64,000 nucleotides of DNA from an uncultured Thalassolituus sp. (lineage in GTDB: Bacteria; Pseudomonadota; Gammaproteobacteria; Pseudomonadales; Oceanobacteraceae). The notes under the pieces are model-generated. The model did not search any database. It saw nothing but the letters and a program-made list of their open reading frames with translations, and was not told the origin of the DNA. Shown here in pieces: positions 9,359 to 19,287 of this stretch (position 1 is its first letter; every line of letters starts with the position of its first letter). Location: NCBI RefSeq assembly GCF_950066645.1, contig NZ_CATMFB010000010.1, positions 1 through 64,000 on the forward strand. The letters run 5' to 3'. The position numbers and the translations under genes were made by a program.

Positions 9359-10378
9359 ATGAGTGATATGCGCATCCTGTTTGAAGAAGGACTGGAAAGA
9401 CGTTCCGCACGTGAAAGGCTGACCGCCATACTCGGCGAGAAAACCGTTGCCGATCTGCATGAACGCTCAGACTGGCGCGGCGCCTTCGCCGTGGCATCAT
9501 GCTGGTGCGCAATTGCGCTGCTGCTGACGATTATCAGCGGCAGTCTGTCCCTCCTTGGCTGGGCGGGGCTGCTGATTGCTGTTCCAGCGCTCTTCCTGCT
9601 TGGCGGCAGGCTTCTGGGCCTGGCAATCCTCGCCCACGAGGCCTCTCACCGGACGCTCTTCCGCAATGCAAACCTGAACGATCTCGTGGGAGACTGGCTG
9701 TGTGCTGCCCCCGTCTACCTTGACCTTGAAAAGTACCGCCGCCATCACGCGCAACATCACGTTCACACCGGAACGGAAAGAGACGTTGATCTGCCACTTA
9801 TTGAAGGATTTCCTACAAGCCGTAGTTCTATGTTGCGGAAGTTTCTGCGAGATATCTCAGGACAAACCGGGATCAAATCCCTGATCGGCTTCGCGATGAT
9901 GAATGCCGAAATGATCAAATGGAATGTGACAGGGGTTGTTGAGTGGCTGCCATCAGCCAAGAATAAAGCACCAGAAAAATTGCGGTTATGGCTGATAAAC
10001 AGTCGCCGGACCTTGCTGTTTCACGGTCTGTTTGCCGCGCTGGTCAGCCTTGCTGGCCATCCCGAACTTTATGCTATCTGGTGGGCGGGCTACCTGTTCG
10101 CTTACCCCTTCTGCCTGAGAGTGCGGGCCATCGCGGAACACGCCGTGACAGAAAGAACTGGTGATATGCTGAAAAATACCCGCACAACACGTGCCGGACT
10201 GATCAGCCGGGCGTTATTCGCACCATTCAACGTCAACTATCATATCGAACATCACGCTCTGGTTTCGGTACCGTTCTGGCAACTACCAGCTCTCCATGCA
10301 CTGCTCCAGCAGCACCGGGTTCTGCCACCGCCGCCGGGGTATCTCGATGTCCTGAAACTGGCTTCCGCACAGAAATAA
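9359..10378 (+). CDS. Membrane fatty acid desaturase
   Basis: Di-iron integral-membrane desaturase/hydroxylase, 339 aa. Three histidine clusters are visible: HEASH (93-97), HHAQHH (129-134) and HIEHH near 296. Two hydrophobic segments precede the first box (about 44-85), and another pair lies between the second and third (about 215-255), as expected for this fold. It probably introduces a double bond into membrane acyl chains. It starts with ATG after GGAGCAG and ends in a strong terminator. It is divergent from the PaaX-like regulator, its most likely controller. Confidence 0.88.
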   Translation: MSDMRILFEEGLERRSARERLTAILGEKTVADLHERSDWRGAFAVASCWCAIALLLTIISGSLSLLGWAGLLIAVPALFLLGGRLLGLAILAHEASHRTLFRNANLNDLVGDWLCAAPVYLDLEKYRRHHAQHHVHTGTERDVDLPLIEGFPTSRSSMLRKFLRDISGQTGIKSLIGFAMMNAEMIKWNVTGVVEWLPSAKNKAPEKLRLWLINSRRTLLFHGLFAALVSLAGHPELYAIWWAGYLFAYPFCLRVRAIAEHAVTERTGDMLKNTRTTRAGLISRALFAPFNVNYHIEHHALVSVPFWQLPALHALLQQHRVLPPPPGYLDVLKLASAQK

Positions 10379-10408
10379 AAAAGGCCGCTGAATCAGCGGC
10401 CTTTTTCG
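10376..10408. terminator. Bidirectional terminator between desaturase and greA
   Basis: AAAAAAGGCCGCTG-AAT-CAGCGGCCTTTTT, with a T-run on the plus strand and an A-run before the stem, so it can serve both converging genes. Confidence 0.88.
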
Positions 10409-10419
10409 TCGTGGGCAGA

Positions 10420-10896
10420 TCAGACGTGTTTTACTTCATCAATCTCATATTCCACAGTACCGCTTGGTACCTGAACGACAACGACATCACCTTCTTCTTT
10501 GCCGATCAGCGCACGGGCAATCGGGGAAGAAATAGAGATACGGTTGTTTTTGATATCCGCTTCATCTTCACCAACAATGCGGTAAACCACGGTCGCATCG
10601 GTATCCAGATTAATGATCGTCACCGTGGTGCCAAACAGAACCTTACCGGAATGCGGAATGGTTTTGATATCAATCACCTGAGCGTTTGAAAGCTTGCCTT
10701 CAATCTCCTGAATACGGCCTTCGATAAAGCCCTGCTGTTCGCGTGCAGCGTGGTATTCAGCGTTTTCTTTCAGATCACCGTGTTCGCGTGCTTCAGCAAT
10801 CGCCTGGATCACCTGAGGACGCTCAACTGTTTTCAGGTGCTGCAGCTCATCGCGCAGAGCCTTTTCACCTTCCACAGTCATGGGAAACTTCTGCAT
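10420..10896 (-). CDS. greA: Transcription elongation factor GreA
   Basis: Stimulates transcript cleavage by backtracked RNA polymerase. The 158-aa protein has the antiparallel coiled coil (residues 1-75), with the tip acidic residues in the [12 protein letters not shown] segment. The globular FKBP-like C-domain includes GTTVTI and the terminal pattern [27 protein letters not shown]. It lies 83 bp behind carB on the same strand, the usual carAB-greA order, with a terminator in the gap. Confidence 0.98.
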   Translation of the reverse strand: MQKFPMTVEGEKALRDELQHLKTVERPQVIQAIAEAREHGDLKENAEYHAAREQQGFIEGRIQEIEGKLSNAQVIDIKTIPHSGKVLFGTTVTIINLDTDATVVYRIVGEDEADIKNNRISISSPIARALIGKEEGDVVVVQVPSGTVEYEIDEVKHV

Positions 10897-10915
10897 TTGC
10901 TATGACTCCCTTTGT

Positions 10916-10949
10916 TATAAAAGAAGCCCGGAGCAGAGCTTCCGGGCAT
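10916..10949 (-). terminator. Terminator between carB and greA
   Basis: On the minus strand, GCCCGGA-AGCTCTGC-TCCGGGC is followed by TTCTTTT. It lies about 30 bases behind the carB stop codon and about 20 bases ahead of the greA ATG, so it may only partly separate the two genes. Confidence 0.65.
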
Positions 10950-10979
10950 CCATGTTTTTCAGCGGGCGTAACCCTGGCT

Positions 10980-13900
10980 TCAGATCGAGGCGTGCAGTTC
11001 CTGCAGGCGACGCACTTCTTTCAGGCCCTCTGAACGCAGCGCTTCTACAACAGCTTCAGCGCCAGCGAGGGTCGTCGTGTAGTACACCTTGTGCTGCAGA
11101 GCACTGCGACGGATATCTGCAGAGTCAGAAATCGCCTGAGGACCATCCGTCGTGTTCACGATCAGAGCGATTTCATCGTTCTTAATCATATCTACGATGT
11201 GCGGACGACCTTCGTTCACCTTGTTGACACGGGCACTGTCTACACCAGCTTCACGCAGCACGCGACAGGTACCGTCGGTTGAAATCAGCTTGAAACCACG
11301 GTCTATGAGGCCTTTGGCCACTTCAACCACACCAGCCTTATCGGCATCACGCACAGACAGGAACGCCAGTCCTTCGCTCGGCAGGAACGCACCAGCACCC
11401 AACTGCGCCTTGAAGAAGGCTTCACCGAAGGTACGGCCAGCACCCATGACTTCACCGGTCGACTTCATCTCAGGGCCGAGAATCGGATCAACACCCTGGA
11501 ATTTGTTGAACGGGAATACCGCTTCTTTGACCGAGAAGTAAGAAGGTACGACTTCACTGGTAAAACCGAGTTCCGCCAGCGTTTTACCTGTCATTACTTT
11601 TGCAGCGATGGCGGCCAGAGACGTTCCGATGCACTTGGATACGAACGGCACGGTACGTGATGCACGAGGGTTCACCTCGATGACATAGATCTCGCCGTCC
11701 TGATACGCCAGCTGAGTATTCATCAGGCCAACAACGCCCAGTTCCATGGCCATCGCAGCCACTTGCTCACGCATTTTGTCCTGGATGTCTTTAGACAGAC
11801 TGTAAGGCGGCAGCGAACATGCCGAGTCACCGGAGTGAATACCGGCCTGCTCAATGTGCTGCATAATTCCACCAATCACGACCTGCTCGCCGTCACAGAC
11901 TGCATCGATATCAACTTCGATAGCACGATCAAGGAAGTGATCCAGAAGTACCGGAGAGTCGTTAGATACTTTCACGGCTTCAGTCATGTAGCGACGCAGT
12001 GCTTTCTCGTTGTTCACGATCTCCATCGCACGGCCACCCAGAACGTAAGATGGACGTACCACCAGCGGATAACCGATGTCATTCGCCTTCGCCACGGCTT
12101 CTTCCGCAGAGGTTACCGTCGCATTCACTGGCTGCTTCAGACCCAGACGCTGGATCATCTGCTGGAAACGCTCGCGGTCTTCAGCGCGGTCGATGGCTTC
12201 AGGCGAAGTACCAATGATTGGCACACCTGCCGCTTCCAGCTCGTCAGCCAGCTTCAGAGGCGTCTGGCCACCGTACTGAACGATGACGCCTTTCGGCTTC
12301 TCTTTCTCTACGATTTCCAGTACGTCTTCGAGAGTCACTGGTTCGAAGTACAGACGATCGGACGTGTCATAGTCGGTTGATACTGTCTCAGGGTTACAGT
12401 TAACCATGATGGCTTCGTAACCTTCTTCTTTCGCTGCCAGTGCCGCGTGTACACAGCAGTAATCGAACTCAATGCCCTGACCGATACGGTTCGGGCCACC
12501 GCCCAGAACGATGATCTTTTCACGATCGGACGGGTTCGCTTCACACTCTTCTTCGTACGTGGAATACATGTACGCCGTGTCTGTCGCAAATTCTGCCGCA
12601 CAGGTATCAACACGCTTGTATACCGGGTGAATGTTCAGCTTGTGACGGTGCTTACGTACGGTCTTCTCAGTCACACCCAGCAGTTGCGCCAGACGTGCAT
12701 CGGAGAAGCCCTTACGCTTCAGGCGGAACATGCGGCCTGCGTCCAGTGCCTGCAGACCGCTTTGAGCAACAGCACTCTCTTCCTTAATCAGATCTTCGAT
12801 CTGAACCAGGAACCACGGGTCAATGGCTGAGTGCTCGTACACTTCTTCAACCGACATGCCCAGGCGGAAAGCATCACCCACGTACCAGACGCGCTCAGCG
12901 CCAGGTGTACGCAGCTCAGAAATCACTTTGTCGCGGGACATAGGATCTTTCGCGTCGACTTTCGGATCGAAACCGACTGAACCTACTTCCAGGCCACGCA
13001 GAGCCTTCTGGAAAGACTCCTGCTGAGTACGGCCAATCGCCATCACTTCGCCCACAGATTTCATCTGAGTGGTCAGGCGACCATCCGCCTGCGGGAATTT
13101 TTCGAAGGTGAAGCGAGGGATTTTGGTCACGACGTAGTCGATAGATGGCTCGAACGAGGCTGGGGTTGCACCACCAGTAATGTCGTTCTGCAGCTCATCC
13201 AGGGTGTAACCCACAGCAAGCTTGGCAGCTACTTTGGCAATCGGGAAACCAGTGGCTTTCGATGCCAGTGCCGATGAACGGGATACACGTGGGTTCATTT
13301 CAATCACGACCATGCGGCCGTCTTTCGGGTTAATACCGAACTGAACGTTGGAACCACCCGTTTCAACACCAATCTCGCGCAGAACCGCCAGAGAGGCGTC
13401 ACGCATGATCTGATATTCTTTATCGGTCAACGTCTGAGCAGGTGCAACGGTAATAGAGTCACCCGTGTGAACACCCATTGCGTCGAAGTTTTCGATAGAA
13501 CAGATAATGATACAGTTGTCGTTCTTATCCCGAACCACTTCCATCTCATACTCTTTCCAACCAATCAGAGATTCGTCGATAAGAAGTTCATTGGTCGGGG
13601 ACAGGTCCAGACCACGGCTACAGATTTCTTCAAATTCTTCTTTGTTGTAAGCAATACCACCACCGGTACCACCCATAGTGAAAGAAGGACGGATAATACA
13701 TGGGAAACCCAGACCTTTCTGAACTTCGCGGGCTTCTTCCATGCTGTGTGCAATGCCAGCACGTGGGCACTCGAGGCCAATCGCCTTCATCGCCTTATCG
13801 AAGCGGTCACGGTCTTCTGCTTTGTCGATGGTATCTGCGTTTGCGCCGATCATCTCAACGCCGAACTTTTCCAGTACACCAGCAGCCTCAAGGCCCAGTG

Positions 13901-14195
13901 CACAGTTCAGCGCCGTCTGACCGCCCATGGTAGGCAGCAGCGCATCAGGGCGTTCTTTTTCAATGATCTTAGCCACCGCTTCAACCGTGATCGGCTCGAT
14001 GTAAGTGGCATCGGCCATGGAAGGGTCGGTCATGATGGTGGCTGGGTTAGAGTTCACCAGGATGACCCGGAAACCCTCTTCACGCAGGGCCTTACAGGCC
14101 TGTGCACCGGAGTAGTCAAATTCACACGCCTGGCCAATAACAATTGGGCCGGCGCCGATGATCAGAATGCTTTTCAGGTCAGTACGTTTTGGCAT
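10980..14195 (-). CDS. carB: Carbamoyl-phosphate synthase large subunit
   Basis: Makes carbamoyl phosphate for arginine and pyrimidine synthesis. The 1071-aa protein shows the internal duplication of two ATP-grasp halves: the first near 1-400 ([34 protein letters not shown]), the second near 555-935 ([32 protein letters not shown]). An oligomerisation domain lies between them. The C-terminal MGS-like allosteric domain (940-1071) binds UMP and ornithine in the family. It lies 17 bp behind carA. All parts are full length. Confidence 0.99.
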   Translation of the reverse strand: MPKRTDLKSILIIGAGPIVIGQACEFDYSGAQACKALREEGFRVILVNSNPATIMTDPSMADATYIEPITVEAVAKIIEKERPDALLPTMGGQTALNCALGLEAAGVLEKFGVEMIGANADTIDKAEDRDRFDKAMKAIGLECPRAGIAHSMEEAREVQKGLGFPCIIRPSFTMGGTGGGIAYNKEEFEEICSRGLDLSPTNELLIDESLIGWKEYEMEVVRDKNDNCIIICSIENFDAMGVHTGDSITVAPAQTLTDKEYQIMRDASLAVLREIGVETGGSNVQFGINPKDGRMVVIEMNPRVSRSSALASKATGFPIAKVAAKLAVGYTLDELQNDITGGATPASFEPSIDYVVTKIPRFTFEKFPQADGRLTTQMKSVGEVMAIGRTQQESFQKALRGLEVGSVGFDPKVDAKDPMSRDKVISELRTPGAERVWYVGDAFRLGMSVEEVYEHSAIDPWFLVQIEDLIKEESAVAQSGLQALDAGRMFRLKRKGFSDARLAQLLGVTEKTVRKHRHKLNIHPVYKRVDTCAAEFATDTAYMYSTYEEECEANPSDREKIIVLGGGPNRIGQGIEFDYCCVHAALAAKEEGYEAIMVNCNPETVSTDYDTSDRLYFEPVTLEDVLEIVEKEKPKGVIVQYGGQTPLKLADELEAAGVPIIGTSPEAIDRAEDRERFQQMIQRLGLKQPVNATVTSAEEAVAKANDIGYPLVVRPSYVLGGRAMEIVNNEKALRRYMTEAVKVSNDSPVLLDHFLDRAIEVDIDAVCDGEQVVIGGIMQHIEQAGIHSGDSACSLPPYSLSKDIQDKMREQVAAMAMELGVVGLMNTQLAYQDGEIYVIEVNPRASRTVPFVSKCIGTSLAAIAAKVMTGKTLAELGFTSEVVPSYFSVKEAVFPFNKFQGVDPILGPEMKSTGEVMGAGRTFGEAFFKAQLGAGAFLPSEGLAFLSVRDADKAGVVEVAKGLIDRGFKLISTDGTCRVLREAGVDSARVNKVNEGRPHIVDMIKNDEIALIVNTTDGPQAISDSADIRRSALQHKVYYTTTLAGAEAVVEALRSEGLKEVRRLQELHASI

Positions 14196-14212
14196 GACTT
14201 AGTCCTGTTCTC

Positions 14213-15355
14213 TTACGCCTTGGCTTTTTCAATGAGTTCGATGAAGTGGTCAAACAGCGGCTGTACGTCGCGTGGACCCGGGCTGGCTTCAGGGTGGCCC
14301 TGGAAGCTGAACGCTGGCTTATCAGTACGGGCAATGCCCTGCAGCGTGCCGTCGAACAGAGACTTATGTGTAGCTTTCAGGTTCGCAGGAAGAGACGCTT
14401 CGTCTACCGCAAAGCCGTGGTTCTGAGCAGTGATCATCACCTTACCGGACTCAAGGTCCTGTACCGGGTGGTTACCACCGTGATGGCCGTGTGGCATTTT
14501 CACCGTCTGTGCACCAGACGCCAGAGCCAGCAGCTGGTGACCCAGACAGATACCAAACACAGGAATGTCGGTAGTCAGAATTTCTTTAATCGCGCTGATG
14601 GCGTAGTCACAAGGCTCAGGGTCACCCGGGCCGTTGGACAGGAAGATACCGTCTGGATTCATCGCGAGAACCTCAGAGGCCGGAGTCTGCGCCGGTACCA
14701 CCGTCAGATCACAACCGCGCTCGGCTAACAGGCGCAGAATATTGCGCTTCACGCCGAAGTCGTATGCAACGACTTTATATTTGGGTGCAGAAACTTCGCC
14801 ATAACCCTGACCCAGAACCCAGTCAGACTGAGTCCACTTGTATGACTCAGTCACGGTCACTTCTTTGGCCAGATCCATACCTTTCAGACCCGGAAAGCCC
14901 TTGGCCGCTTCGATAGCCTCAGCCACTGACGCTTCAGAGTGAGCATCCGCACGGGCGATCATACAACCGTTCAGAGAGCCCTTCTCACGCAGGATACGCG
15001 TCAGGCGACGGGTGTCGATATCGGCAATACCGAGTACCTTGTTGTCTTTAAGATACACATCCAGAGCCTTCTCATTACGGAAGCTGGATGCAATCAGAGG
15101 CAGATCCCGGATGATCAGACCTTTGGCATGAACTGCTGAAGACTCAGCATCTTCGTCATTGGTACCGTAGTTCCCAATGTGCGGATACGTCAGAGTAACC
15201 ATCTGGTTGGAGTAAGACGGATCCGTCAGGATCTCCTGGTAACCGGTCATAGAGGTGTTGAACACGACCTCTCCCACTGACAGACCTTCAGCACCGATGC
15301 TGGTGCCTTTGAAGATGCTGCCGTCCTCAAGAGCTAGAATCGCTGGCGTAGACAA
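14213..15355 (-). CDS. carA: Carbamoyl-phosphate synthase small subunit (glutamine amidotransferase)
   Basis: Class I glutaminase subunit that supplies ammonia to CarB. N-terminal CPSase_sm domain about 1-150; C-terminal GATase with nucleophile Cys in [10 protein letters not shown] and the His-Glu pair in [10 protein letters not shown]. The start chosen is TTG (reading [14 protein letters not shown], 380 aa), because GGGGA sits at the right distance upstream and homologues begin there. An in-frame TTG 18 bp further up remains possible. A terminator-like hairpin 87 bases upstream suggests attenuation. Confidence 0.96.
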   Translation of the reverse strand: MSTPAILALEDGSIFKGTSIGAEGLSVGEVVFNTSMTGYQEILTDPSYSNQMVTLTYPHIGNYGTNDEDAESSAVHAKGLIIRDLPLIASSFRNEKALDVYLKDNKVLGIADIDTRRLTRILREKGSLNGCMIARADAHSEASVAEAIEAAKGFPGLKGMDLAKEVTVTESYKWTQSDWVLGQGYGEVSAPKYKVVAYDFGVKRNILRLLAERGCDLTVVPAQTPASEVLAMNPDGIFLSNGPGDPEPCDYAISAIKEILTTDIPVFGICLGHQLLALASGAQTVKMPHGHHGGNHPVQDLESGKVMITAQNHGFAVDEASLPANLKATHKSLFDGTLQGIARTDKPAFSFQGHPEASPGPRDVQPLFDHFIELIEKAKA

Positions 15356-15441
15356 GACTCGTTCCCCGAACAATAAGAAAAATCTGGCGTGCGTGTGATG
15401 CGGGCCGGCCGGATAACAACCACCCTGTAGGTTTCAGCCGT

Positions 15442-15481
15442 AAAAAAGCGGGATGGTGACTCTAGGACTCCATCCCGCTTT
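15442..15481 (-). terminator. Terminator hairpin in the carA leader (possible attenuator)
   Basis: On the minus strand a 12-bp perfect stem, AAAGCGGGATGG/CCATCCCGCTTT with a 13-base loop, runs straight into six T. It lies 87 bases upstream of carA. The nearest upstream gene on this strand ends about 1.9 kb away, behind two genes on the other strand, so the hairpin can hardly serve an upstream operon. The 5' arm core AAAGCGGG is repeated at 15510-15517. The rest of the 15374-15764 gap holds no gene that I can support. Confidence 0.7.
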
Positions 15482-15599
15482 CGCTGAATTTGCTGATGTG
15501 CGGCAGGCGCCCGCTTTACACACGTTAATTGGCCGGGATGATACAGAATTCACCCCCCTATGTCCACGCGCGAAAGCCGCCTGAAACGGAAGGTACTTT

Positions 15600-15615
15600 A
15601 TGAGACAAATCTCAT
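15600..15615. promoter_or_regulatory. Inverted repeat, possible autoregulatory site of the LuxR/HapR-like gene
   Basis: Perfect ATGAGA-CAAA-TCTCAT. Its TGA-N8-TCA core has the same half-sites and spacing as LuxR/HapR boxes. It lies 149 bases upstream of the regulator ATG. Confidence 0.45.
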
Positions 15616-15764
15616 GCTTATGTATAAGTTTTGTAACATCCCTCTTCCAATCAGGAACAATTATGGAGACTCTATGTCCCAGAAGGAAAACCAATAATTC
15701 CACCTCCGGAAGATGATCAGCAGTCGCGAAATGGATGTCAGGAATACAGATGAGAGGATGCACA

Positions 15765-16379
15765 ATGACCGTAGCTCATGAAACCCGCAGGCGCCTCGCA
15801 CCGGAAGACAGAAAGCGCCAGTTACTTGATTACGCCCTTAATGTTTTCGCACTCAGAGGTCTGGGGCGCGCCGGCCATACAGAAATCGCCCAACTTGCGG
15901 GCGTATCTGTTGCCACCGTATTCAATTACTTCAATACCCGCGAAACCCTCGTCAACGAAGTCCTGTGTGAAGTCGAGGATGTACTCGGCTCTCTTGCGGT
16001 GAAAGCCGCCGGGGGCTCTAACGACCCCGAAACAATGCTTGAGTACTATATTGATGCTTTCCTGAGCGCATGTGAGGAACGCCCCGATCATATTAAGATC
16101 TGGCTGGAATGGAGTTCTTCGATCCGCGAAGATACCTGGCCGCGCTACCTTGAGTTCCAGCAGCACTTTCTTGAGCTGCTGGCCAGCCAGATTGAACGCG
16201 GTATTCAGTCCGGACAACTGGCCACCGGACTATCGGCAGAAGAACGCGCCCGCTGGGTGTTGGGTAATGCGCATATGCTGGTATCCATGGCCTTCAATCC
16301 CGGTGACAGTGATCCGGCCGATCTTCGCGATATGGTGCGCCGTGGCTTTCGTCACATCATCGGTATTCAGACGCCATAG
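15765..16379 (+). CDS. TetR-fold regulator of the LuxR/HapR/SmcR quorum-sensing master-regulator type
   Basis: The 204-aa protein has an N-terminal TetR HTH (about residues 20-65). That region (RRLAPEDRKRQLL, FALRGLGRAGHTEIAQLAGV, SVATVFNYFNTRETLVNEVL) resembles Vibrio LuxR/HapR far more than generic TetR proteins. The similarity extends into the ligand domain, where IKIWLEWSSSIREDTWP matches the Vibrio (W/F)EWSASTRDEVWP segment. In Vibrio these proteins are the density-dependent master regulators. The start chosen is the ATG preceded by AGAGGA at 7-base spacing; an upstream in-frame ATG at 15735 lacks that. It diverges from carA and is followed by a terminator. The regulon is unknown. Confidence 0.85.
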   Translation: MTVAHETRRRLAPEDRKRQLLDYALNVFALRGLGRAGHTEIAQLAGVSVATVFNYFNTRETLVNEVLCEVEDVLGSLAVKAAGGSNDPETMLEYYIDAFLSACEERPDHIKIWLEWSSSIREDTWPRYLEFQQHFLELLASQIERGIQSGQLATGLSAEERARWVLGNAHMLVSMAFNPGDSDPADLRDMVRRGFRHIIGIQTP

Positions 16380-16442
16380 GCGGTCCCAACGGGCCAACTT
16401 CTTGGCGGATTCGCAGCTTTACCCCTCAGGCTCTCTTGGCTA

Positions 16443-16490
16443 GGATGACGCATCGGGCATAACACCCTGCCCGCGCGTCATCCGCTTTTA
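16443..16490 (+). terminator. Hairpin/terminator after the LuxR/HapR-like gene
   Basis: Long stem GGATGACGC...GCGTCATCC with inner CGGGC/GCCCG, followed by GCTTTTA. The T-run is short but the stem is strong. Confidence 0.6.
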
Positions 16491-16518
16491 CAGTAAAGAT
16501 AATAAGAGAGAGCCAACA

Positions 16519-17289
16519 GTGCCTAATTTCCTTTTCCTGCGAGCACTCGCTGTGTTCGCGTTAGTGACAGCAGCTTCAGCATTTGCAGAAGACGTCCAGA
16601 CCACAGAAATCGACGACTCTATCCCCTGGGAAGAAGTGAAGACCGGCAAAGAGATCGGTGAGATTTCTACCTGGCGCCGTGCCATCCCCGATGCTGACGT
16701 CAAGCAATTCCGCGGAGAAGTCATTATCCGTCACCCGGCGCTGCATGTACTCCTGACAATTGATAACCCGGACGATCTCGAAAAGTGGGTGTACTTCTGT
16801 CGCTCCAGTAAAGGGGTTCCCCCGGAATACAGCTACATGGAATACAAAGGTGTATGGCCAGTCGCCTCCCGCTACGTCACTCTGAAAAGTAAAAGCTGGA
16901 TCGATGACGATGTGATTTACATCAACAGCCGCAATATCGATAACATCGGCCCTGAGCCACGTAACATGGTGAAGATTCAGGAGTTTAATAACCTGTTTGA
17001 AATCACCCCACTGGGGCCTGAGCTGACTAAAATCCGTTTCACCACCTTTGTTGACCTCGCCGGGCGCCTGCCTTCCTGGCTGGCCAATGCAGTTTCGAGC
17101 CGCGCGCCTGATGTAACTCTGTCCGGCCTGCGCGATCTTCTCGATAAAGGCGAGTGGGATTACAGCACTGCCACTGTCGGCGATCTCTCCAGCGTCGCCA
17201 AAGACAAAGCCGGGTTACAGAAACTGCTCGATAAAGTGGCCGAAAAAGCAGCGGATGACAGCGACCCGCTTGATCCTGACGACGACTGA
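16519..17289 (+). CDS. START-domain (lipid-binding-like) exported protein
   Basis: The 256-aa protein starts at GTG with a signal peptide (LFLRALAVFALVTAASAFAED; cleavage near residue 24). The mature part matches the bacterial START/polyketide-cyclase-like fold: a WRRAIPDADVKQFRGEVII strand, then VYFCRS, VWPVASRYVTLKSK, IKIRFTTFVDLAGRLPSWLANAV. START domains hold hydrophobic ligands, so a periplasmic lipid or sterol carrier is possible. The tail is acidic (DDSDPLDPDDD). It directly follows the HapR-like gene but a hairpin separates them. Confidence 0.75.
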   Translation: MPNFLFLRALAVFALVTAASAFAEDVQTTEIDDSIPWEEVKTGKEIGEISTWRRAIPDADVKQFRGEVIIRHPALHVLLTIDNPDDLEKWVYFCRSSKGVPPEYSYMEYKGVWPVASRYVTLKSKSWIDDDVIYINSRNIDNIGPEPRNMVKIQEFNNLFEITPLGPELTKIRFTTFVDLAGRLPSWLANAVSSRAPDVTLSGLRDLLDKGEWDYSTATVGDLSSVAKDKAGLQKLLDKVAEKAADDSDPLDPDDD

Positions 17290-17346
17290 TTTTAAGACTT
17301 ATTCTGCCCTCGCATAACCATGCGGGGGCAAAGAAATCTCCTCCGG

Positions 17347-17988
17347 TTACAACGTCAGATAGTTACCCGCCTTCCCCTGCACGACTAATATCAGTGGTTT
17401 AAACGTTTCTTTAAACTCAGTATGAGACAGAGCCACAGCTCCGAGTGCGGGGTCTTCAATATACGCATAGTGCGCATCCGCTCCCATAAATAAAAAGAAA
17501 CGCGCGTACGGATCTTCCGGCACCAGAAGGTAAGGCCCATCGTTCATTTTTTCCTGCTGCTCGCGCAGCTCAGCCACAATATTATCTGACTCGCTACGAA
17601 GCGCGATGGTGCGGTAACCCAGCGACTCTACTGAACGCTTTACATCAAGTAAGGAATAAGACGCTGTGGTCGAGATTCTGTGGTTTCCGCCACCGGAGCG
17701 AAAGACATCTTCGAGATAAGAGACCGGATACTCTTCATTGAAGCGGATATCCATCAGGCGGGAGATCAGTATGCTGAGGCCACTGCGATCTCGCTGGCGA
17801 ACAAGACCTGAACTGGCAGGGATGTTCTCGGGCAGATGCTTAATAAATGCATACCCTGTTTTCGGCGCGACGTTTCCTTCATCGCTCACATCGGCGCTCG
17901 CTGTGGCGACAACAAAGGAAACACCGAAAATGAACGCCAGAAACAACACTGGCACTTTACTCTTTTTATGACGCAGCTCTGCCAACAT
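17347..17988 (-). CDS. C39-like domain protein lacking the catalytic cysteine
   Basis: The 213-aa exported or anchored protein (hydrophobic segment 12-31) has the layout of C39-family peptidase domains. It shows VRQRDRSGLSILISRLM (residues 63-79) where the family has Q..S-C-G, then the YSLLDVKRSVESLGYRTIAL segment, and the final strand pair FFLFMGADAHYAYIEDPALG. No cysteine occurs anywhere in the protein, and Arg163-Phe occupies the usual catalytic His-Phe position. It should therefore be inactive as a peptidase and may be a binding module, as proposed for inactive C39-like domains. It is alone on its strand between convergent neighbours. Confidence 0.65.
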   Translation of the reverse strand: MLAELRHKKSKVPVLFLAFIFGVSFVVATASADVSDEGNVAPKTGYAFIKHLPENIPASSGLVRQRDRSGLSILISRLMDIRFNEEYPVSYLEDVFRSGGGNHRISTTASYSLLDVKRSVESLGYRTIALRSESDNIVAELREQQEKMNDGPYLLVPEDPYARFFLFMGADAHYAYIEDPALGAVALSHTEFKETFKPLILVVQGKAGNYLTL

Positions 17989-18103
17989 CTGACGTTACCT
18001 CTGATCAATCCATTGGGGTAACGCAAGAGTATTTAACGCAACAGGCTCTCAATAGTGACAGATGTCAGCACCACCTGATGCAACGACTCGCTGATTGTCT
18101 GGG

Positions 18104-18139
18104 CAAAAAAATACCCGCATGAAACCACGCGGGTATTTT
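18104..18139 (-). terminator. Intrinsic terminator after dapB
   Basis: On the minus strand, AAAATACCCGC-GTGGTTTCAT-GCGGGTATTTT extends into a run of seven T. It starts 37 bases behind the dapB stop codon. Confidence 0.88.
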
Positions 18140-18175
18140 CAACAGAGCGAACACAGGGTCGGCTCACAAAGGAGT

Positions 18176-19015
<840 letters not shown>

Positions 19016-19058
19016 TTAAGGATACCGAAGGCTTCAGATCAGGGAAAGCGCGGGAAAG

Positions 19059-19160
19059 GCCAGACCGTCGCCGAGGCAGGCGGAGCGTACTTCAGTACGG
19101 GATCACTTTGTCGGTTAACAGCGAAGTCATCGAAGCTCCAGACCGTGGACGAAACGATAA
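19059..19160. repeat. Degenerate partial copy of the dnaJ/dnaK-flanking repeat
   Basis: GACCGTCGCCGAGGCAGGCG resembles the outer part of the 20538-20670 repeat. It is followed by an inner palindrome CGTACTTCAGTACG in the place of the GTAC..GTAC core of the intact copies. It fills most of the dapB-dnaJ gap together with the copy at 19165. No gene is seen in 18980-19287. Confidence 0.4.
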
Positions 19161-19164
19161 ATAC

Positions 19165-19287
19165 GGTGCCAAGGCCGTTAGCGAGGCCGCGAGTACAAGG
19201 CAAAAAAATTCCCTGAAGCGCAGTGTACAAGGAGTACATGAGCATTCAGGGAATGTTTTAAAGCAGTAATCGCAACGCAGCTAGGCC
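19165..19287 (+). repeat. Structured dispersed repeat, copy A (behind dnaJ stop)
   Basis: Shares GAAGCGCAGTGTACAA..AGTACATGAGCATTC and ..GCAACGCAGC.AGG.C.TATA with copy B at 20538-20670. The stem ATTCCCTGAA (19208-19217)/TTCAGGGAAT (19245-19254) encloses the conserved core. It starts directly behind the dnaJ stop codon when read on the minus strand. Confidence 0.8.

Noticed and set aside
13467-14426. 319-codon open frame on the plus strand opposite carB and carA
   Set aside because: It is antisense to two complete, canonical genes and its translation has no recognisable domain; it reflects codon bias of the real frame.
15434-15763. 109-codon open frame on the minus strand upstream of carA
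   Set aside because: It runs through the terminator hairpin, has no good ribosome-binding site and no recognisable protein features.
17309-17332. Hairpin GCCC.CGCAT...ATGCG.GGGC as terminator after the START gene
   Set aside because: No T-run follows on either strand; it may form, but termination is not supported.
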